Assembly: GCA_003254905.1 (NCBI GenBank)
Contig: QANU01028969.1
Location: 368,509 to 432,508 of the forward strand
DNA: 64,000 bases
From: Nissolia schottii
Lineage: Eukaryota > Streptophyta > Magnoliopsida > Fabales > Fabaceae
Direction: 5' to 3'
Position numbers and translations under genes: made by a program. Every line of letters begins with the position of its first letter. Within the stretch, counting starts at the first letter, position 1. The notes beneath the pieces were generated by a model that was not told where the DNA came from, searched no databases, and was given only the letters and a program-made list of their open reading frames with translations. This document shows, piece after piece, positions 23,862-37,300 of the stretch.

Positions 23862-26700
23862 ATCCATTTATGGATGTAAAAAAATGTGAAAAGTGACCCT
23901 TATTATAAACCAGATGAAGTAATTACCTTAGCACTTTAGTATTATATTCCTTTAATTAATTCTAGAAACATTTATTACTTAAAATTTTCAATTATTTAAT
24001 TGAAATCAATTTTGGTAAAATGCTGAGAAAGATAGTTTATATTTTCTTTCTCCAATTATGATTATTAGCAATTGTTTAATAGGCATTTACGTGTCTATTA
24101 AAATAATTTATTAATTTGTAAACAAACATGAGAGAATAACTAGAAAAGGTAATTATTTAATAAAACTTACATTAGGACAAAAATGAAATAAAAAGATAAA
24201 CACGAAGAAGTAATACTCATTAAAATATTTTTTATTATATTGTATAGATGTATAGATATTATATTTTACATATAATTTTAAAATATTAGTTGTAATAATC
24301 AATTAGTTTTTTGATATTTCCAGTGTTTGGTTATTAATTAGGGTCTAGCTAGGATGAAGGCAATACTTTGTAGAGTTTTTTATCCAGTCCGAGAGATTAA
24401 TGATTTGTGACATTTTCATTTTTAAGAATTTTTTTTATCCGATAGCACTTGATAAAATATAGTCACATTAAATCATTAGAATTGGTCTAATGATGAGAAG
24501 TTTAAATAGTATGTATGCAATCTTAAGTATAAATTTCATTATCAAAGATGTATTTTTTGAAGTATAAAGGGGAATATATATTCGCATCGATTGAATAAGC
24601 AGGGGAGAATACTAACTCCTCTTAGATGTGAAGATTTTATAGTACTCTATATAATGTTAATTATATTCTACTTTTGATATCAAAATTCTGCACGAGTAAC
24701 ATGCAGGTGAGATTATTTACGAAAATGCTTGGCATCTGCGGCTTGAATATTCCATTAGTCAGGTGAAATGCTAAATCAATCCCCATCAAAATTTTGGGTC
24801 TAATTATCATGAAATTCAGCATGATTATATTTTTTAATACGTAGCTTGGTGACATTAACATAGATTATTCATATTAATCAATATATACGTGGTTGAGAAT
24901 CCTAGCATTTAGGGTCAACCTGCTCTTCACTACTGGCGTTAATTGTTAATAACAATAATATCAATTTAATTGATGTCTGGAAGGAAAAATTGCGTGAGGT
25001 GACAAAGAAAAAGAAAGGATTCAGCGTAACAATAATTTTAAAATTAGAAAATAGTACTCAGGAGCAAGAGTGCGTAATGGAACAAATACCATAAAGTCTA
25101 CTGTAATATTGTAGATGAATCTTGTACGGGTCATTTTATTTTGTAGGCTAAGTTAACTCACAATCTCTTTTGTTTGTTTTTATTTGTTTTCACATCAATA
25201 AACCACAATATAGAAAATGATTTATTTTGAGAACATGCAGCGAGAATTGGAATATCAACACCCTCAAATGTTAGGGATGAGTCTTCTTTCTTATTTACTT
25301 CTATTTTTTATTATTTATTATCTACATTTTATTATATTTGTTTATTTTTGAGAATTTGATAATATCTGTTAATTTATAATATTTAGATAGTATTTTTTTA
25401 TTTTTTTCTTCTTTTTATACAATTAATTATAGTAGGACATTTATTAGTATAAATAGATGTGAAAAGATTAATAGTTGTAGTGGAATTAAAATTTTATTTT
25501 TACAGATAATAACTTTATCAATTCATATCATTTTATATACTTATCAAGATTTTTTTTTTATTTGTTTTAATCTGTGTGTTACTTAATTTTGGACAAAAAT
25601 ACATAAACGAAGAAGATACCTACTTTAAATTATGTGGAGATATTAAAAAAATAATTAAAAAATATCAAATTAAGAAAAAATTGATAATTCTTTATAAAAT
25701 TTTCTCAATTGAACATATTCATTTTCATTTATTAATTCCTTATCTATCAATACAGTCATTCTCTTCAATTACTTAAATTTAATAAGGATATATTCAAAAA
25801 ATAAATAATTATATTATCTAGAATAAAAAAGTAAACAATTATTCATAAAAATATCAAGATAGAAAGATGAACGATTATTTAAAAAATGAAGGGAATAAAT
25901 TTATAGATTAATTTTGATACACTGACAATGTAAAAGATTTTACATGATCGACCAATCAATTCATTTCTTTTAGATAACCTTTTAAATAGTAGGTGTGATA
26001 GTTAACAATGTTTGCTGATTTATCGGTATATGATTGGATAACAATGTAAAAACTCTTTTACATTTCAAGTGCACTCCAATTAAATCCATAGATTTTTTAT
26101 ATAACTTGTCATGTACACTATCTTGCCATTAGTCTTTTTTTATATATATAACTTAAATTATGAAAGACATTGCTCTCACAATTTTGGGAGATAAAGTGTT
26201 AATGGTTACTCTCCTTTCCAACAATGTTCTTCTCAAAAATTAATCTTGTGTCCTCTTTTTTATGAAGGATCAAGTTGTTTATCATTAGTCCAAGAACTTG
26301 TTGATACTATCTAGCCATTAGTTGAAAATGTGAAATCTAAACAGGAGAAATTTAACATTACAAAATTATCCATAATAATATGATTTTAATTGTTGTCCAT
26401 TACCTGGTGTAAATTTTTTTCACACTATTGTCATTCAATCAAAACTTTTTTTACAGGAAAAAATAATTGACTCTCATTCATTATATAAAAAATTATGCAT
26501 TCAAAATGATTTGATTAAATAACAATGTATACAAATTTTAATTAATATTAATTAAACTCTAATAATATTACAATAATTAAACTCTAATAAATTTTTTTTA
26601 GGTGATCTATTTTGAATCAGAATTCTTTAAAATAATATTTTTTTAATTAGAATAAAGTGAAAAATTTTAAAATTAAATTAATAAAATAAGAATATTCTAT
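23862..26700. other. AT-rich intergenic DNA
   Basis: No gene is supported. Short frames such as the one on the plus strand at 25576-25776 are low-complexity. One MITE-like repeat is listed separately at 25908-26085. Confidence 0.5.
25908..26085. repeat. MITE-like inverted repeat
   Basis: The left arm TTTTGATACACTGACAATG followed by TAAAAGATTTTACAT is mirrored by the right arm, which reads in reverse TTGAAATGTAAAAGAGTTTT and then TACATTGTTATCC. The size and ends fit a small non-autonomous transposon. Confidence 0.45.
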
Positions 26701-26719
26701 TTACAAGAATATGAGGTGG

Positions 26720-27125
26720 TTTTTTAGGACGTCCCATCAGAGGGGGTACCCCACCCTTTACGGCGTAGGGCGCTAAGGTCCACCGGGAAGGGGACACGTG
26801 GCCCCTGAATCCTAAAAACGCAAAGCGTCTTTTTTTCTTTTCTTTGGATTTTTCCCTATCGACTAGGTCAACCCCACTTGGTATGGGCCTCGCCAGATCG
26901 GGATCACGTGTACGGCCACGATGAAACAACGTCGCCGTCTTTGCAACTTTTTTTTTTTTTTAATTTGTCTGTTTGTTGGTCAAACAAAAAATGGCAAAAT
27001 GGAAGAGGGGCCGGGGCAGGCACACTAAAAGTGGGAAGCAAGCAAAGCTCCGAAGTGGAATCTATACATCGTGCTGTGGGCCCCACCTGACGCTGACCTC
27101 TCCAGCAACGTGGCTTCTAATTTGT
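26720..27125. other. GC-rich island in AT-rich DNA
   Basis: A sharply GC-rich stretch (CGGCGTAGGGCGCTAAGG, CCACCGGGAAGGGGACACGTGGCCCC, then GGGCCCCACCTGACGC) stands out from AT-rich flanks. Short frames exist on both strands, but none shows a domain I know. It may be a promoter/CpG patch of a lost gene or a transposon remnant. Confidence 0.35.
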
Positions 27126-27186
27126 GAATTCACATTTTTTGATGTTAACAGTCAGAAATATAAAATAGGCTAGAATGGAAGAAGAA

Positions 27187-27305
27187 TGATAATTTAAAGT
27201 GATGATTTTATTTTAAAAAATAGTTTGAATGTTATTATTATTAAATTATTTAAATAGTAAAAATTTAATTTATTCTTTAAAATAAAATCATCACTTTAAA
27301 ATAGT
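27187..27305. repeat. short hairpin MITE
   Basis: TTTAAAGTGATGATTTTATT and its near-exact reverse complement AATAAAATCATCACTTTAAA bracket an AT-rich loop of about 50 bases, giving an arm of about 30 bases. Confidence 0.6.
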
Positions 27306-28690
27306 TTTTTTTAGAATGAAATCCAAAAGAAAAAGAAAAAGATAGGTTACAATTTCATTTTCTTGTGTTTGAGTACCTCCACATTGGCACATACATGAGA
27401 TTTTAAACACTTGGACGCCATTCTGACTAAGAAGAGGCTTTCACACAATTGTATTATCTAGGGGTTTGAATCTTAGTAATTTCTTTAAAAAGTATAGCTC
27501 GCTAATGACTAACTCAATTTTTGTTAGCAAGAAATTTATGGTGATGCTCTATTAATATAATTTTTTTTATACAATTATATAACATTAGCAAAAATATTGG
27601 ACTATTAAATTTCATAGATTCACTTATAAAATAGTACGTGATTAAATGATAATATAATACTCTTTACATTGATATTTTTTGTTTGGTCTCATATTGAATA
27701 CATAATGTTTGAAGTTGATATTCTAAACCAACATGTCAATTAAAAGATTAAATTTGATAATATGTTAAAATTAAAGATTAAATTTGATACATTATTAGTG
27801 TAATATATAATTTTGCACTATCATCTAATTATATCATATGTTATTATTTGTTAGACTTTATAGATTTTCTTGATGCTTTTAGTTCACCGCTTAAACCCTA
27901 AACCCTTAAACTCTAAACCAAAGCAAGCAAAAAGGAAATGAAAATCACTGAGACTCAACAATACTTAGTTCATACATGTTATGTCTCATTAAAACATTTC
28001 TAAAAAAACCCAAAAAAATTAGAGTACACCTACCTGTATAAATTAAGGCTTAAAGATCAACAATCCTACACAAACTATGAAAACACAACAACATAAAATT
28101 CAGATGCATATTCACCAACGTCGTCTCGGATGAATTCCACGATGTCCACCACGTTGCCCTCGCCCAAATACAAACCGCTACTCCTATCACCAAGAAGCAA
28201 AAGATCAAACGTCACCCTCCCACCTCTACACAACCAGTTGAAAAAATTAATATAGGTAATTAAGACCAAGATCTTGGTTGTTAATGCTTGTACTAGTCAA
28301 TTCCTTAGAGAATGTGATCGTAATCTCTTTAGGCGAATTACATGTTAGTTGGAGATCTTTAGCTAATAAACAACAACCATTCATGAACAATTTTGGGACC
28401 GATGATAATTAATCCTTGATATGTGAAAAATTGTATGCATGGTACTTTTCTTTTTATTTTGTATATTTTCTTTTATTTTATTTGTGATAACCATTCAATC
28501 CCCATTTATTTTATTTAAATAGAATATAATTGAATTATTTGCACTTCCTTGATAAACGACCTAAATTAGCCCTTTTACTACATTTTTGGGGTTACTTAAT
28601 TGAATTATTTTCTACTTTTCTTAAGTGTACAGGAATTAATAGCTTAGATTCAACCCCTTCTTCTCTAAGCCATCTTAAACCATCAATAAG
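27306..28690. other. AT-rich DNA with minor repeat traces
   Basis: No gene is supported. A minus-strand frame at 28075-28269 has a somewhat coding-like composition but no recognised domain. A roughly 45-base block at 28645-28690 (GATTCAACCCCTTCTTCTCTAAGCC and flanks) matches the copia-like LTR end at 10267, so an old LTR remnant is likely. Confidence 0.4.
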
Positions 28691-28839
28691 TTAATTAATA
28701 ACTCAGATTAAGACAAAGTCATTAGAATATTTTATGTAAGTCTAATTATTTTGTGATCATTAATGTCTTTTTGTTAGGGTTAAGTTTTGTGAATATCATT
28801 CAATGGACCCAAATAGGTCCCAAATAAGTCCAACCAAGC

Positions 28840-29760
28840 CCAATTACAAATTTTGTGAGGAGCAACTTCCATCCACACTGAGTTTGGATTGGTAAGGACT
28901 ATATTTGCAAGTTCATGGGCCACTTTATTTATGTTTCTTTTTTAAATGAGAAGCCGAGAAAGAGCTAAATTAGTTTAGCAAAGAAATGGTATTAGAGATA
29001 AGGAGACCAAAATAATTGTTCTGCAAGTCCTTACCCTCAATGGCTTTTGTTATATCTCGATTGTTCTGCAAGCCCATACCTTACCATCCGGGAGTCCAGT
29101 GCACCTGCAATGGCCCACGTATAGCTGCTGCCAAAATATTTCCATCAAAGTCTCTTAACTATCGCACCAAATCCTCACCCCACCATTATTATTCCCTGCA
29201 TCTACATTTACTTTCAAGCTACCGGGAGGTAGAGCAGACTAGGTTACGTTGTAAGGTTGTTCACTTCCCACGGAGCTGAATTTGACATTCCTCAAAAGTG
29301 AAGCAACTTGATACTCCTCAGCCACCTTGATGGATTTCTCAATTATGTCCACTTGGCATGATTCTTTCCCTTAAAATTTCAACAAATATGTACTGTACTT
29401 AATTCCTAAGAAACAGGAACATAGGAAGCCAAGATACTCCTTTCTAACATTTTTTCAGAGGGAGGAACCCAGTCATTAAAGTTGCAATATTGGGATCTAT
29501 CAGATCTAATAGAGAACGGGGCAGAAACCAGAAACATACAGTCCACTCACACTTTCTGAAAAGGTTATGAATTGTTTTCTCCTCCTTCCAGCACCTGGGA
29601 CAAAAAGTAGAGCAATTAATACCTCTTTTCTATAGGTTCTTGTTTGTAGGTAAGGAATTGTACCAAATTCTCCACATAAGTTTTAGGGTTCTTGGAGAGG
29701 CATTTGATTTCCAAATCTCAACCGATGGGGGGCATTGTAGAGGTTGCTGACTTTGGGTAG
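28840..29760 (-). pseudogene. LINE-type retrotransposon remnant: zf-RVT and RNase H-like
   Basis: On the minus strand, about 29710-29440 encodes an RVT zinc-binding-like stretch (IWKSNASPRTLKLMWRIWY, then FCPRCWKEEKTIHNLF). Downstream, about 29330-28850 encodes an RNase H-like RVT_3 domain (PPGSLKVNVDAG, RDFDGNILAAAIRGP). It ends with KVAHELA-like and SVWMEVAP residues typical of this family. Several stops and frameshifts interrupt it. In plants this pair of domains, in this order, marks the C-terminal end of non-LTR retrotransposon proteins or derived genes. No reverse transcriptase core is visible upstream, so the copy is 5'-truncated. Confidence 0.7.
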
Positions 29761-30590
29761 GTTTCCAAAGCACTCACTGATTACATTATATGCGAATCTG
29801 ATTGTGTAAGTCCCATTTCTAGAACAACTCTAACAAAAGCTTTATTATGACAACAATAAGTTACTCGCACATGGTGAACTCTTAGAATAATGGCCTAATG
29901 CTAGCTCAAAAGCTATTTTAAAGACTACTTTATACTCAGCATCTTTGGGTGGTCCTAACATCAAGCATAAGATAGACTCTAAAATCAACCTAGAATTATG
30001 AGTCTACATTCGCCTCAAAATTAGTTTAAGGGAAAAGAATTGTCCAAATTGTTATAAAGGGTATTTTGCCACATATTTAGCAATATGAGAGTTAGCATGA
30101 ACCAATTTGCTTGCAGCCCATAAAAGTGAAACGTTTTAGACTTTCTTCTAGAAGAGGAAAAATACAGTAGGCATCGACCGTTGCATCTAACACCTTATAG
30201 TTTTAGACAATTTGCTATTTGTCTGTGTCTACCAGAGGAGGCACAAGTTGACACACAATGCTTTACAAGTCATTATTGTCAAATAAATCTCGGATACAAT
30301 AATATGAACACAACACATCCCAATACCAATACAGCTTTGCAACTTGGAAGTTGCAACTTTGAACTGTCCATCTAATTTCCTTGGAGTCTTGCTTGGGGAA
30401 GAAAAATGTACGCACAATCTTTTATTTTTGGCGTGGCGATGCTCACTTCTTACATTTATGGATTCTGATCAAAGAATGTTCTTCTTCTGAGCCACTTCAG
30501 TAAATTAAACTAGAAGAGGTAGCAGATGGATAACTCTGGCCTTATTAAAATGCACAAATCGATTTCAGTTGTGGAGAGCGGAGTTCAAAC
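29761..30590. other. intergenic DNA downstream of the HPP gene
   Basis: No gene is supported; this probably includes the 3' UTR of the minus-strand HPP gene just below 30591. Short frames at 30181-30417 show no domain. Confidence 0.4.
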
Positions 30591-32266
30591 TCAAAATTTG
30601 AAGTTTAGCTTCATGTATACAACCACTTCTTGCTGAACAAACAATTCAGTTCTTCCAATCAGTAAACTTGCAATGAAAATGAATTACTCAATTTAGGAGA
30701 CATGGATGTCATAGATTACTTACAATCAAACTTAGCAGAATGCATCCGGCGGCACCAGGAAACAAAGCATACCAGTAGTTCAAGTGATGCAACTTAACAG
30801 CATCAATGAAAAGCAACGGAAGGCTTGCGGCTGCACATATTATTGGAATAACATAAGTAGCAAAGTTTGTCAGGTTAAAGCTGGAGCTGGATATTTGATT
30901 AAAATTACAACAAAGTACGGTTGTAGTGGACAATACCTGGGGGATGGACAGTGCCAGTGTAGATCATGTAAGCGATGCAGGCTGAGAGACCAGCGCTCCT
31001 GGCCAACCATCCAGGGCCAAATATTGTGAATGCCAGAACACCAATGGCTGCACAACCTATTTGGGCCATGAACATATTGTACTTCTGCATAATCACATTT
31101 GGGTGATTTAGTTCTAAGGTGAAAATTAAGGTAATGAGGAGAGTAACGGAATGCACAATAATATGCATAGCATAGTAACAAAGTCCTGTTTTGGGTGACT
31201 TTTGTTTTCAGTTTATCTGGGCTCTCTCCGCTATAAACCATTTTCCAAAACAGCTATTGATGATACTCTTAGAATAAGTTGTTTTTGATTTATTCTGGTA
31301 AGTTGAAAATTAAAAGGCCTGTATTAAAAAAATGAAAACTTAAGGTAGCATTTGTCCAATCCAAGTACTTATTAAACTTATTTGCTCCCTCTGTTTTATA
31401 ATTACTGTCATTTTCATTTTTTTGGCGTTCAGTTTTTTGGTACATTTATAAATCAATATATTATATCGAGCTATAATTGTATCGAGATACATCGATGTAT
31501 TAATATACCAAAGCAACAGATAATGTGAAACAGATATAGTACTTTAGACTGTATTTACGGTTGTAACTTATGCAGCAGACTCTCTACTTAATTAGAAGAA
31601 GAAAATTGGGGGCGGGGGGGTAAGTACCCACCCGAGCAGCAGGGGCGGAGGGAGTGGCGAAGAGGACGGCAGAAACTGCCCCTAGGGGCGCAATTGTCAT
31701 AGAGAGTCCCTTAGGTGCCAATAGCTGATCCATCTTTCCCAGTAGTGCCATTGCTGCAAATGCCCCTACTCATTTAAAAAAAATATATAATAATAATAAT
31801 AAATAAATAACATTTAAATCTCATCAGATTATCGTGATATATAATATTATATTGGTTGCTGCATGTTGTGTTATGTCATGCCGAGTCTGATCAGTAATTA
31901 GGAACCATTTGATTAAAGTATTGTAAACAATTGCGTGATCCAAAATAGTATTAAGAACATTAAGAAAAAGGGGTAACCTGCAGAAGGCCAGAGAATGTCG
32001 CTGAGGGAAGGAGTGGAAGAGGCTTTGAGGGGTTTCCAGTCATCCCAGACGGAAGGAGGCGAAACGACGCCGCTTGAGGCAACAATCCAATGTTTTCTCC
32101 TTCGTTTATCATGAGGTGCCAAATAATCCGAAGGCAATAAACCCTTAGTTCCGATGACGACGGAGCGGGGGTTGAGTGACAAGGAAGCACGATGGAGAGG
32201 AAATGAAGATGGCACCATGCAACCACTGATGCCACCACCGCCGATTCCAAAGGACAGTTGGCTCAT
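30591..32266 (-). CDS. chloroplast HPP-family integral membrane protein, NITR2-like
   Basis: Minus-strand exons are 32266-31978, 31765-31632, 31084-30937, 30830-30724 and 30632-30591. All have GT-AG borders and consistent phases, giving 239 aa. The first ~90 residues are Ser/Arg-rich and acid-poor, like a plastid transit peptide. The conserved body follows: MDQLLAPKGLSMTIAPLGAV, ARKYNMFMAQIGCAAIGVLA, FGPGWLARS, the family-naming HPP at about 188-190, then AASLPLLFIDAVKLHHLNYW and FPGAAGCILL. The last exon adds only QEVVVYMKLNFKF. Several hydrophobic spans fit a multi-pass inner-envelope protein. Arabidopsis members (At5g62720, At3g47980) have been linked to nitrite uptake into chloroplasts; that role is transferred by family. 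Its neighbour RLK gene is in the same order as in Arabidopsis. Confidence 0.9.
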
Positions 32267-32490
32267 TTTCTCCCTCCAACACTTGATTGGTTGATCGATC
32301 TCTCTATTTTGATTGGTTGATCGATCTCTCTATCCTCCTCGAAAGTCTCTCTGTGTTTGTAAGATAATGACAAGTATAGAAGAAACGACCGTTGGCGTTG
32401 AAAGAGGATGAGTGTGGGTGAGTGAGCCAGCCTTTGAAGAGGCCCAAAGGTCACCCCCCTATGATGCACCACCTTAAGGGGAGGGAGCAT

Positions 32491-32700
32491 TATCTTTCCT
32501 TAATCATTGGCTATTTTTTCTTTTTTATATTTTGGTCTAAGTTGGTACTTTACACACACTGTCAATAGAATACTAACAAAAACTTATCCACAGCAGCAAG
32601 AACCTCCCCTCCCTCTCACTCCCTCCACTGGACTGGACTTCCCACTTGCTCAATTTGGTTGGGCCATGACTCTAATTACAAAATACTAATTCTTTTTCTA
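32491..32700. other. 5' flank of HPP gene
   Basis: Likely promoter DNA for the minus-strand HPP gene. No specific element can be called with confidence. Confidence 0.3.
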
Positions 32701-32717
32701 AAATAAAAAAAAAATAG

Positions 32718-33130
32718 TTGTTATGGACTAGACCATGAAGGCCCATCCTAGAGTATCATATCCGGAGGTTCGCGGATCAACCTGACCCAACTTAAGCAAC
32801 TCCTCACCGGCCAACGAGATTCTCGTCCCTAGATATCTTCTCCCCAGCGAACAATGTGCCGTGATTTTTAAAGGCGGACTCAACGAAAAGATTCCCAAAA
32901 TAGTGAAATTCACAAACGCCACTCAGGTATTTAAACTTAATCAACAAAGCAGGTACGCCTAGAATCCAACCACCCTTGATTACATAGCTATTTCGAACCT
33001 TGACTTAAACATCGGAGTCCTACCCAAACCGGCGACCCCAAACTCGCAAAGAAGCTCCAGGATCCAATCTGGACTGAAGCATACATTACTTCAGTACAAT
33101 ATTCTTATTACTTCCTCAATTTCTACAATA
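32718..33130 (+). mobile_element. gypsy-type LTR fragment
   Basis: The sequence starts near TGTTATGGACTAGACC and contains GACTTAAACATCGGAGTCCT, a variant of the ACTTAAGCATCGGAGTG box common in LTRs of plant retrotransposons. GC-rich LTR-like text precedes it. No internal domain or clean terminal pair was found. Confidence 0.45.
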
Positions 33131-34328
33131 ATAATATCTTTCACTCTTACAAGTTTATTCATAACTCAACTAAAAAAGTGAAATGGAACAGAGAATATAT
33201 ACAATTTCCATAATTTTTGTTGTAATTTTTAATGAATTAATGTCGGTCCGAGTAATTATATCATTACGATTAGATACGCGAATGTCGCCAATACATTACT
33301 CCTCTTACGTTAATTCTAAACGTCTTCGTTCCCACTCCGTATTTTCACAATAAATGTGGGTGTAGACGCATTCATTTCCAAAGTAAACTAAATCTTGCCC
33401 TCCCTGCTCCCGAAAACACTCCTCTTCAACTATCCGGCATCTCGCATAATTCTCAATCAACGCCGTCCCCAGTATTGTGAGATTAAATTTTCACCCATTC
33501 CTCCTTATCCAAGTGCCCTTCTCACCCACTATTGCCACTTGCCACACTTTTTCTTACTATGCAAGTTATCCCCCGCTTTTGAGGCCACGCGCGCGTGCCT
33601 TCCACTGCTTATAATTTTCATTCTTATTCTTCCTCCACTCACTCTCTCCAATGACGGAGAAAAGGAATATGACATAATTGAAAATTAAATGATAAATACT
33701 ACCTCCATTTCATTTCTGTAGGCTTTCAAAATATGTCTATAGAGTGTTTGTGTAATTATTCTTTTTTTCATTCACATCATATAATAAAGGTAAAGAAAAT
33801 AATAATTATATTGAACATAAAAAATTATTTTTCATATAAAAATAATTGTCTATTCATATAATTTTATGTATTTACCAAAACTTTTTTTTTTTACTTGATT
33901 TTAGATCGTTAAAACGAAAAAACAAAAAGTAATATATTTGGAGCCTACAAATATGCTTCAAATGCATATAAGAATTCTCACCATAAAAAGGCTAGTCGGA
34001 GCCCTACCAATCACCATAGTTTCTGTAACCAAATCAGACAATAAACTTGGCACTAATTTGTATCAGACAATGATGAAAATTTTCAATATTTCATAGCAAG
34101 AATGGAGCTCATTCCAAACACCAAACCACTGCAATGTCCAACTTTTCTCTAGTCTCTTCCCCCCTCCTCCAAAGCAAAAGCCAAAGGGGGTTGAGAGAGA
34201 AATCTATTTACAAGGGATAGTTTGCACATTTCTCACTTGCTGGTTACCAAAAGAGGGAAAAGAAAAAACAGCTAGCCAAGAGCCACAGACAAAACATTGA
34301 TAGGAAGTAGACATAACCTCCATCAATA
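33131..34328. other. intergenic DNA between HPP and RLK genes
   Basis: No gene is supported. The part just below 34329 is probably the 3' UTR of the minus-strand RLK. The frame at 33395-33688 lacks any recognisable domain. Confidence 0.4.
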
Positions 34329-37300
34329 TCAGTGATCCGAATGAGACTCGTAAAAGTCACTCGGGCAAGGAGACACAACCTCCTGTTCAAGCAACTGCAA
34401 CACCTTGTTCATTGATGGACGATCGTCAGCATTTGCATCCGTGCATCTTGCTGCTATCTCAAGAATTACTTCCAGAGTTTCTGCGTCCGCGTCGGCGCAC
34501 CTCCTATCAACCACGTCTTCCATTCCGTTCTCTCTCAGCAATGTGTTCAACTGCAAATAGTTGCTCAAAGTTTATTACTGCATTATGTTTTGAACCCTAG
34601 AAATTTGCATTGAACAGAGTTAAGAAGCTTACCCAACCAACAACATTTAAACCTCTCTTTACAAAGGAAGGGTCAGTAGGCCTCTTTCCAGTTATGAGTT
34701 CAAGCAACAAAACTCCAAAGCTATATACATCTGACTTCTCAGTGGCCCTCCCACTTTGTAGATACTCTGGTGTTGACATACAAATAAAAATCCATCAATC
34801 ATTCAGTTGTTTCCTGATATATAATAAACCACTTCTTAAAATATTCTCTAGTAAACCATGTTACCAAATGTAGAAATAGCGTTTAGCTCAAAACCGCTAC
34901 TTTTTTCCTCTATAGCTGCTATTTCTGCCATAGTGGTCAATTAACACTACAAAATCCACTACGCAGTTCCTCTATAGCAGATATTTGATATAGCAACAAG
35001 CCCTTTTTCCAGCCAAAATGGTGATATTTATTTTTATGTGCTGCATTGTATGTTGGAAAGGAAGCCTTACATTACATCCAACTAAGCAATTTAAACAGCC
35101 AAAAAACTACAAAATGTAAATTCAGAGACATGATCAAATCTCAAAGTTCATCTCAGACACGCACAACCTAGTCCTATTGCCGCTCTTTTAGCATGTTTCA
35201 ATGATGACACTTGAAAATTGAAATTTCCAAGAGCTAAAGGTACATTAATTTAGATTTCATTGTTATAATGTTATTAGATGAATAATTCATATACAGTTCT
35301 GACATACTTATTTATCGTTGCATTAAAATCTAGGAAATTAATTCATCAAGACAGCATCAACAAATGATTAAATCTAAACTAGACATATCTTACTGCCATT
35401 CCTTTATTATAAACAAATAAGGTCACTTGAAATCTACAAGTTTGATAGTAACGCAGGACTTCACGTTACGCCCCAAAAGCAAGGGTAACCAGGTCTTCAC
35501 TGATGGAATCCAGAACTACTGAATACATACCTGGTGCCAAATAGCCAAATGTGCCAGCAACCACAGTTGTAACATGGGCCTCTTCATCAACCAAAAGCTT
35601 TGCAAGACCAAAATCAGAGATACAAGGCTCCATGTTCTCATCAAGGAGAATGTTGCTGGACTTTATGTCACGGTGCACAATTTTCGGGCAACACTCATGG
35701 TGCAAGTATGCCAAACCCCGGGCAGAGCCAAGGGCTATCTTTAGGCGATCACTCCAATTCAGAGGTTGTTGTTGTTGTTCAGTATTTTCTGATCATAAGA
35801 AACAATTGATGAAGAACCAGAAAATTGCACAACTAAAGGACAAGTCATGACGATATAATGAATGACACTGCAATCATTGGTCATTTTCTTCCTTATTTGG
35901 GAATGCTGATAAATTATACAGCAACTTTCAAACATCTATGTTACTCTTAATATAGTGGCCACAATCATTTATGTTGTCACAATATCAACATCAAGCATAT
36001 GGATCACCACGTGTTAGAATATATTGAGATATTATAATATACTGTTAGAATATACTGAGATATTATAATATTCTATTAGATTGATTCAATTTGTTATTAG
36101 GTTTATTTTATCCTTATTGTCTTCATTCTCTGTCTAGCCTATAAATAGGCGTTGACTCATTTGTATTTGACAACACAACATTAACAAACATTTACCCTCC
36201 AATATTTGTTTTGTCTTTCTCTCTTGTTTTCTTGTGTCTATTATTTTTTTGATTCAAGATGAAACTTAACACCACATCACCAAGTAAAGGACAGCCTAAC
36301 ATTTCCACCTAAATTTAGCTTCCTGTGCAATTGTCCACAAATTTTCTCATCTATCAAGATCCTCCAAGAGAGCACTTATAAATAATTTAGCTTTAAGACA
36401 TGATTTAAAACAGTGAAGATAAACTGAAAGATACCATGCAAGAGATCATCTAAGCTTCCCATGGCCAAATAATCATAGATAAGGAGCCTCGAAGAAGGGA
36501 GCCTGCAGTATCCACGCAAGTTTACCAAATTTATGTGCTTGATGCTCCCCAAGATCTCTAGTTCTCTCTCAAACACTTGATCGGACCCTTCACGGCTCCT
36601 GTCAATTCGCTTAACAGCAAATGTACCACAGTCATTCATCACCATTCTGTAAACAGTTCCAAATCCTCCTGACCCTACTATATCCTCTGCATCAAGAGAC
36701 TCCAGCTTTTCTATGATCTCGGATGAAGTGTACGGAAGATCACCATGAAAGGTAATAAGTTTTGTTCCTATTACACAATCAGGTTAGCATTTGCATAGAA
36801 GAAAAAGAGAAGGTTGTCAAATTTGAAACACCTCCCATCTTACTTGACTCTGAATTAACTTGTTTCTTGACTTCTGTGTATTTCCTAGCGACTCTTTCCT
36901 TCTTTGATAACAAGCGAATCCAGAGGAACGACAGGAATATGACAAGTGCAAGGACCATTGTTGACATTACACCAATTAGCACCCCCTTAATGTAATGTGA
37001 AGACTTTTTGGTGGGGACTGCATGCATTTAAATGTTTTATGATTATGATACAACGTTGAACCATCAATATGTAAATCAGGTATAAATCCAAGGATCTGAC
37101 TTGCCTGCAGCTTCATCACTTTCAGCATGGGGTAGCACCACAGGGAAACCAAAAGATGTCCGACATGGCTTTTCAACTTGCCGCCCACAAAGATCTAGAT
37201 TGCCAATAAACCTATAAATAAGCAATGAATTAATAAATAGACGTATGAAGGAAATTGAAGTAGAATCTGTTCTTCACAAAGCAGAAAAAAAATGATGCCA

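Noticed and set aside
28075..28269. Minus-strand 64-codon frame ending SEFYVVVFS
   Set aside because: Somewhat coding-like but short, with no domain, splice partner or context; not enough to call a gene.
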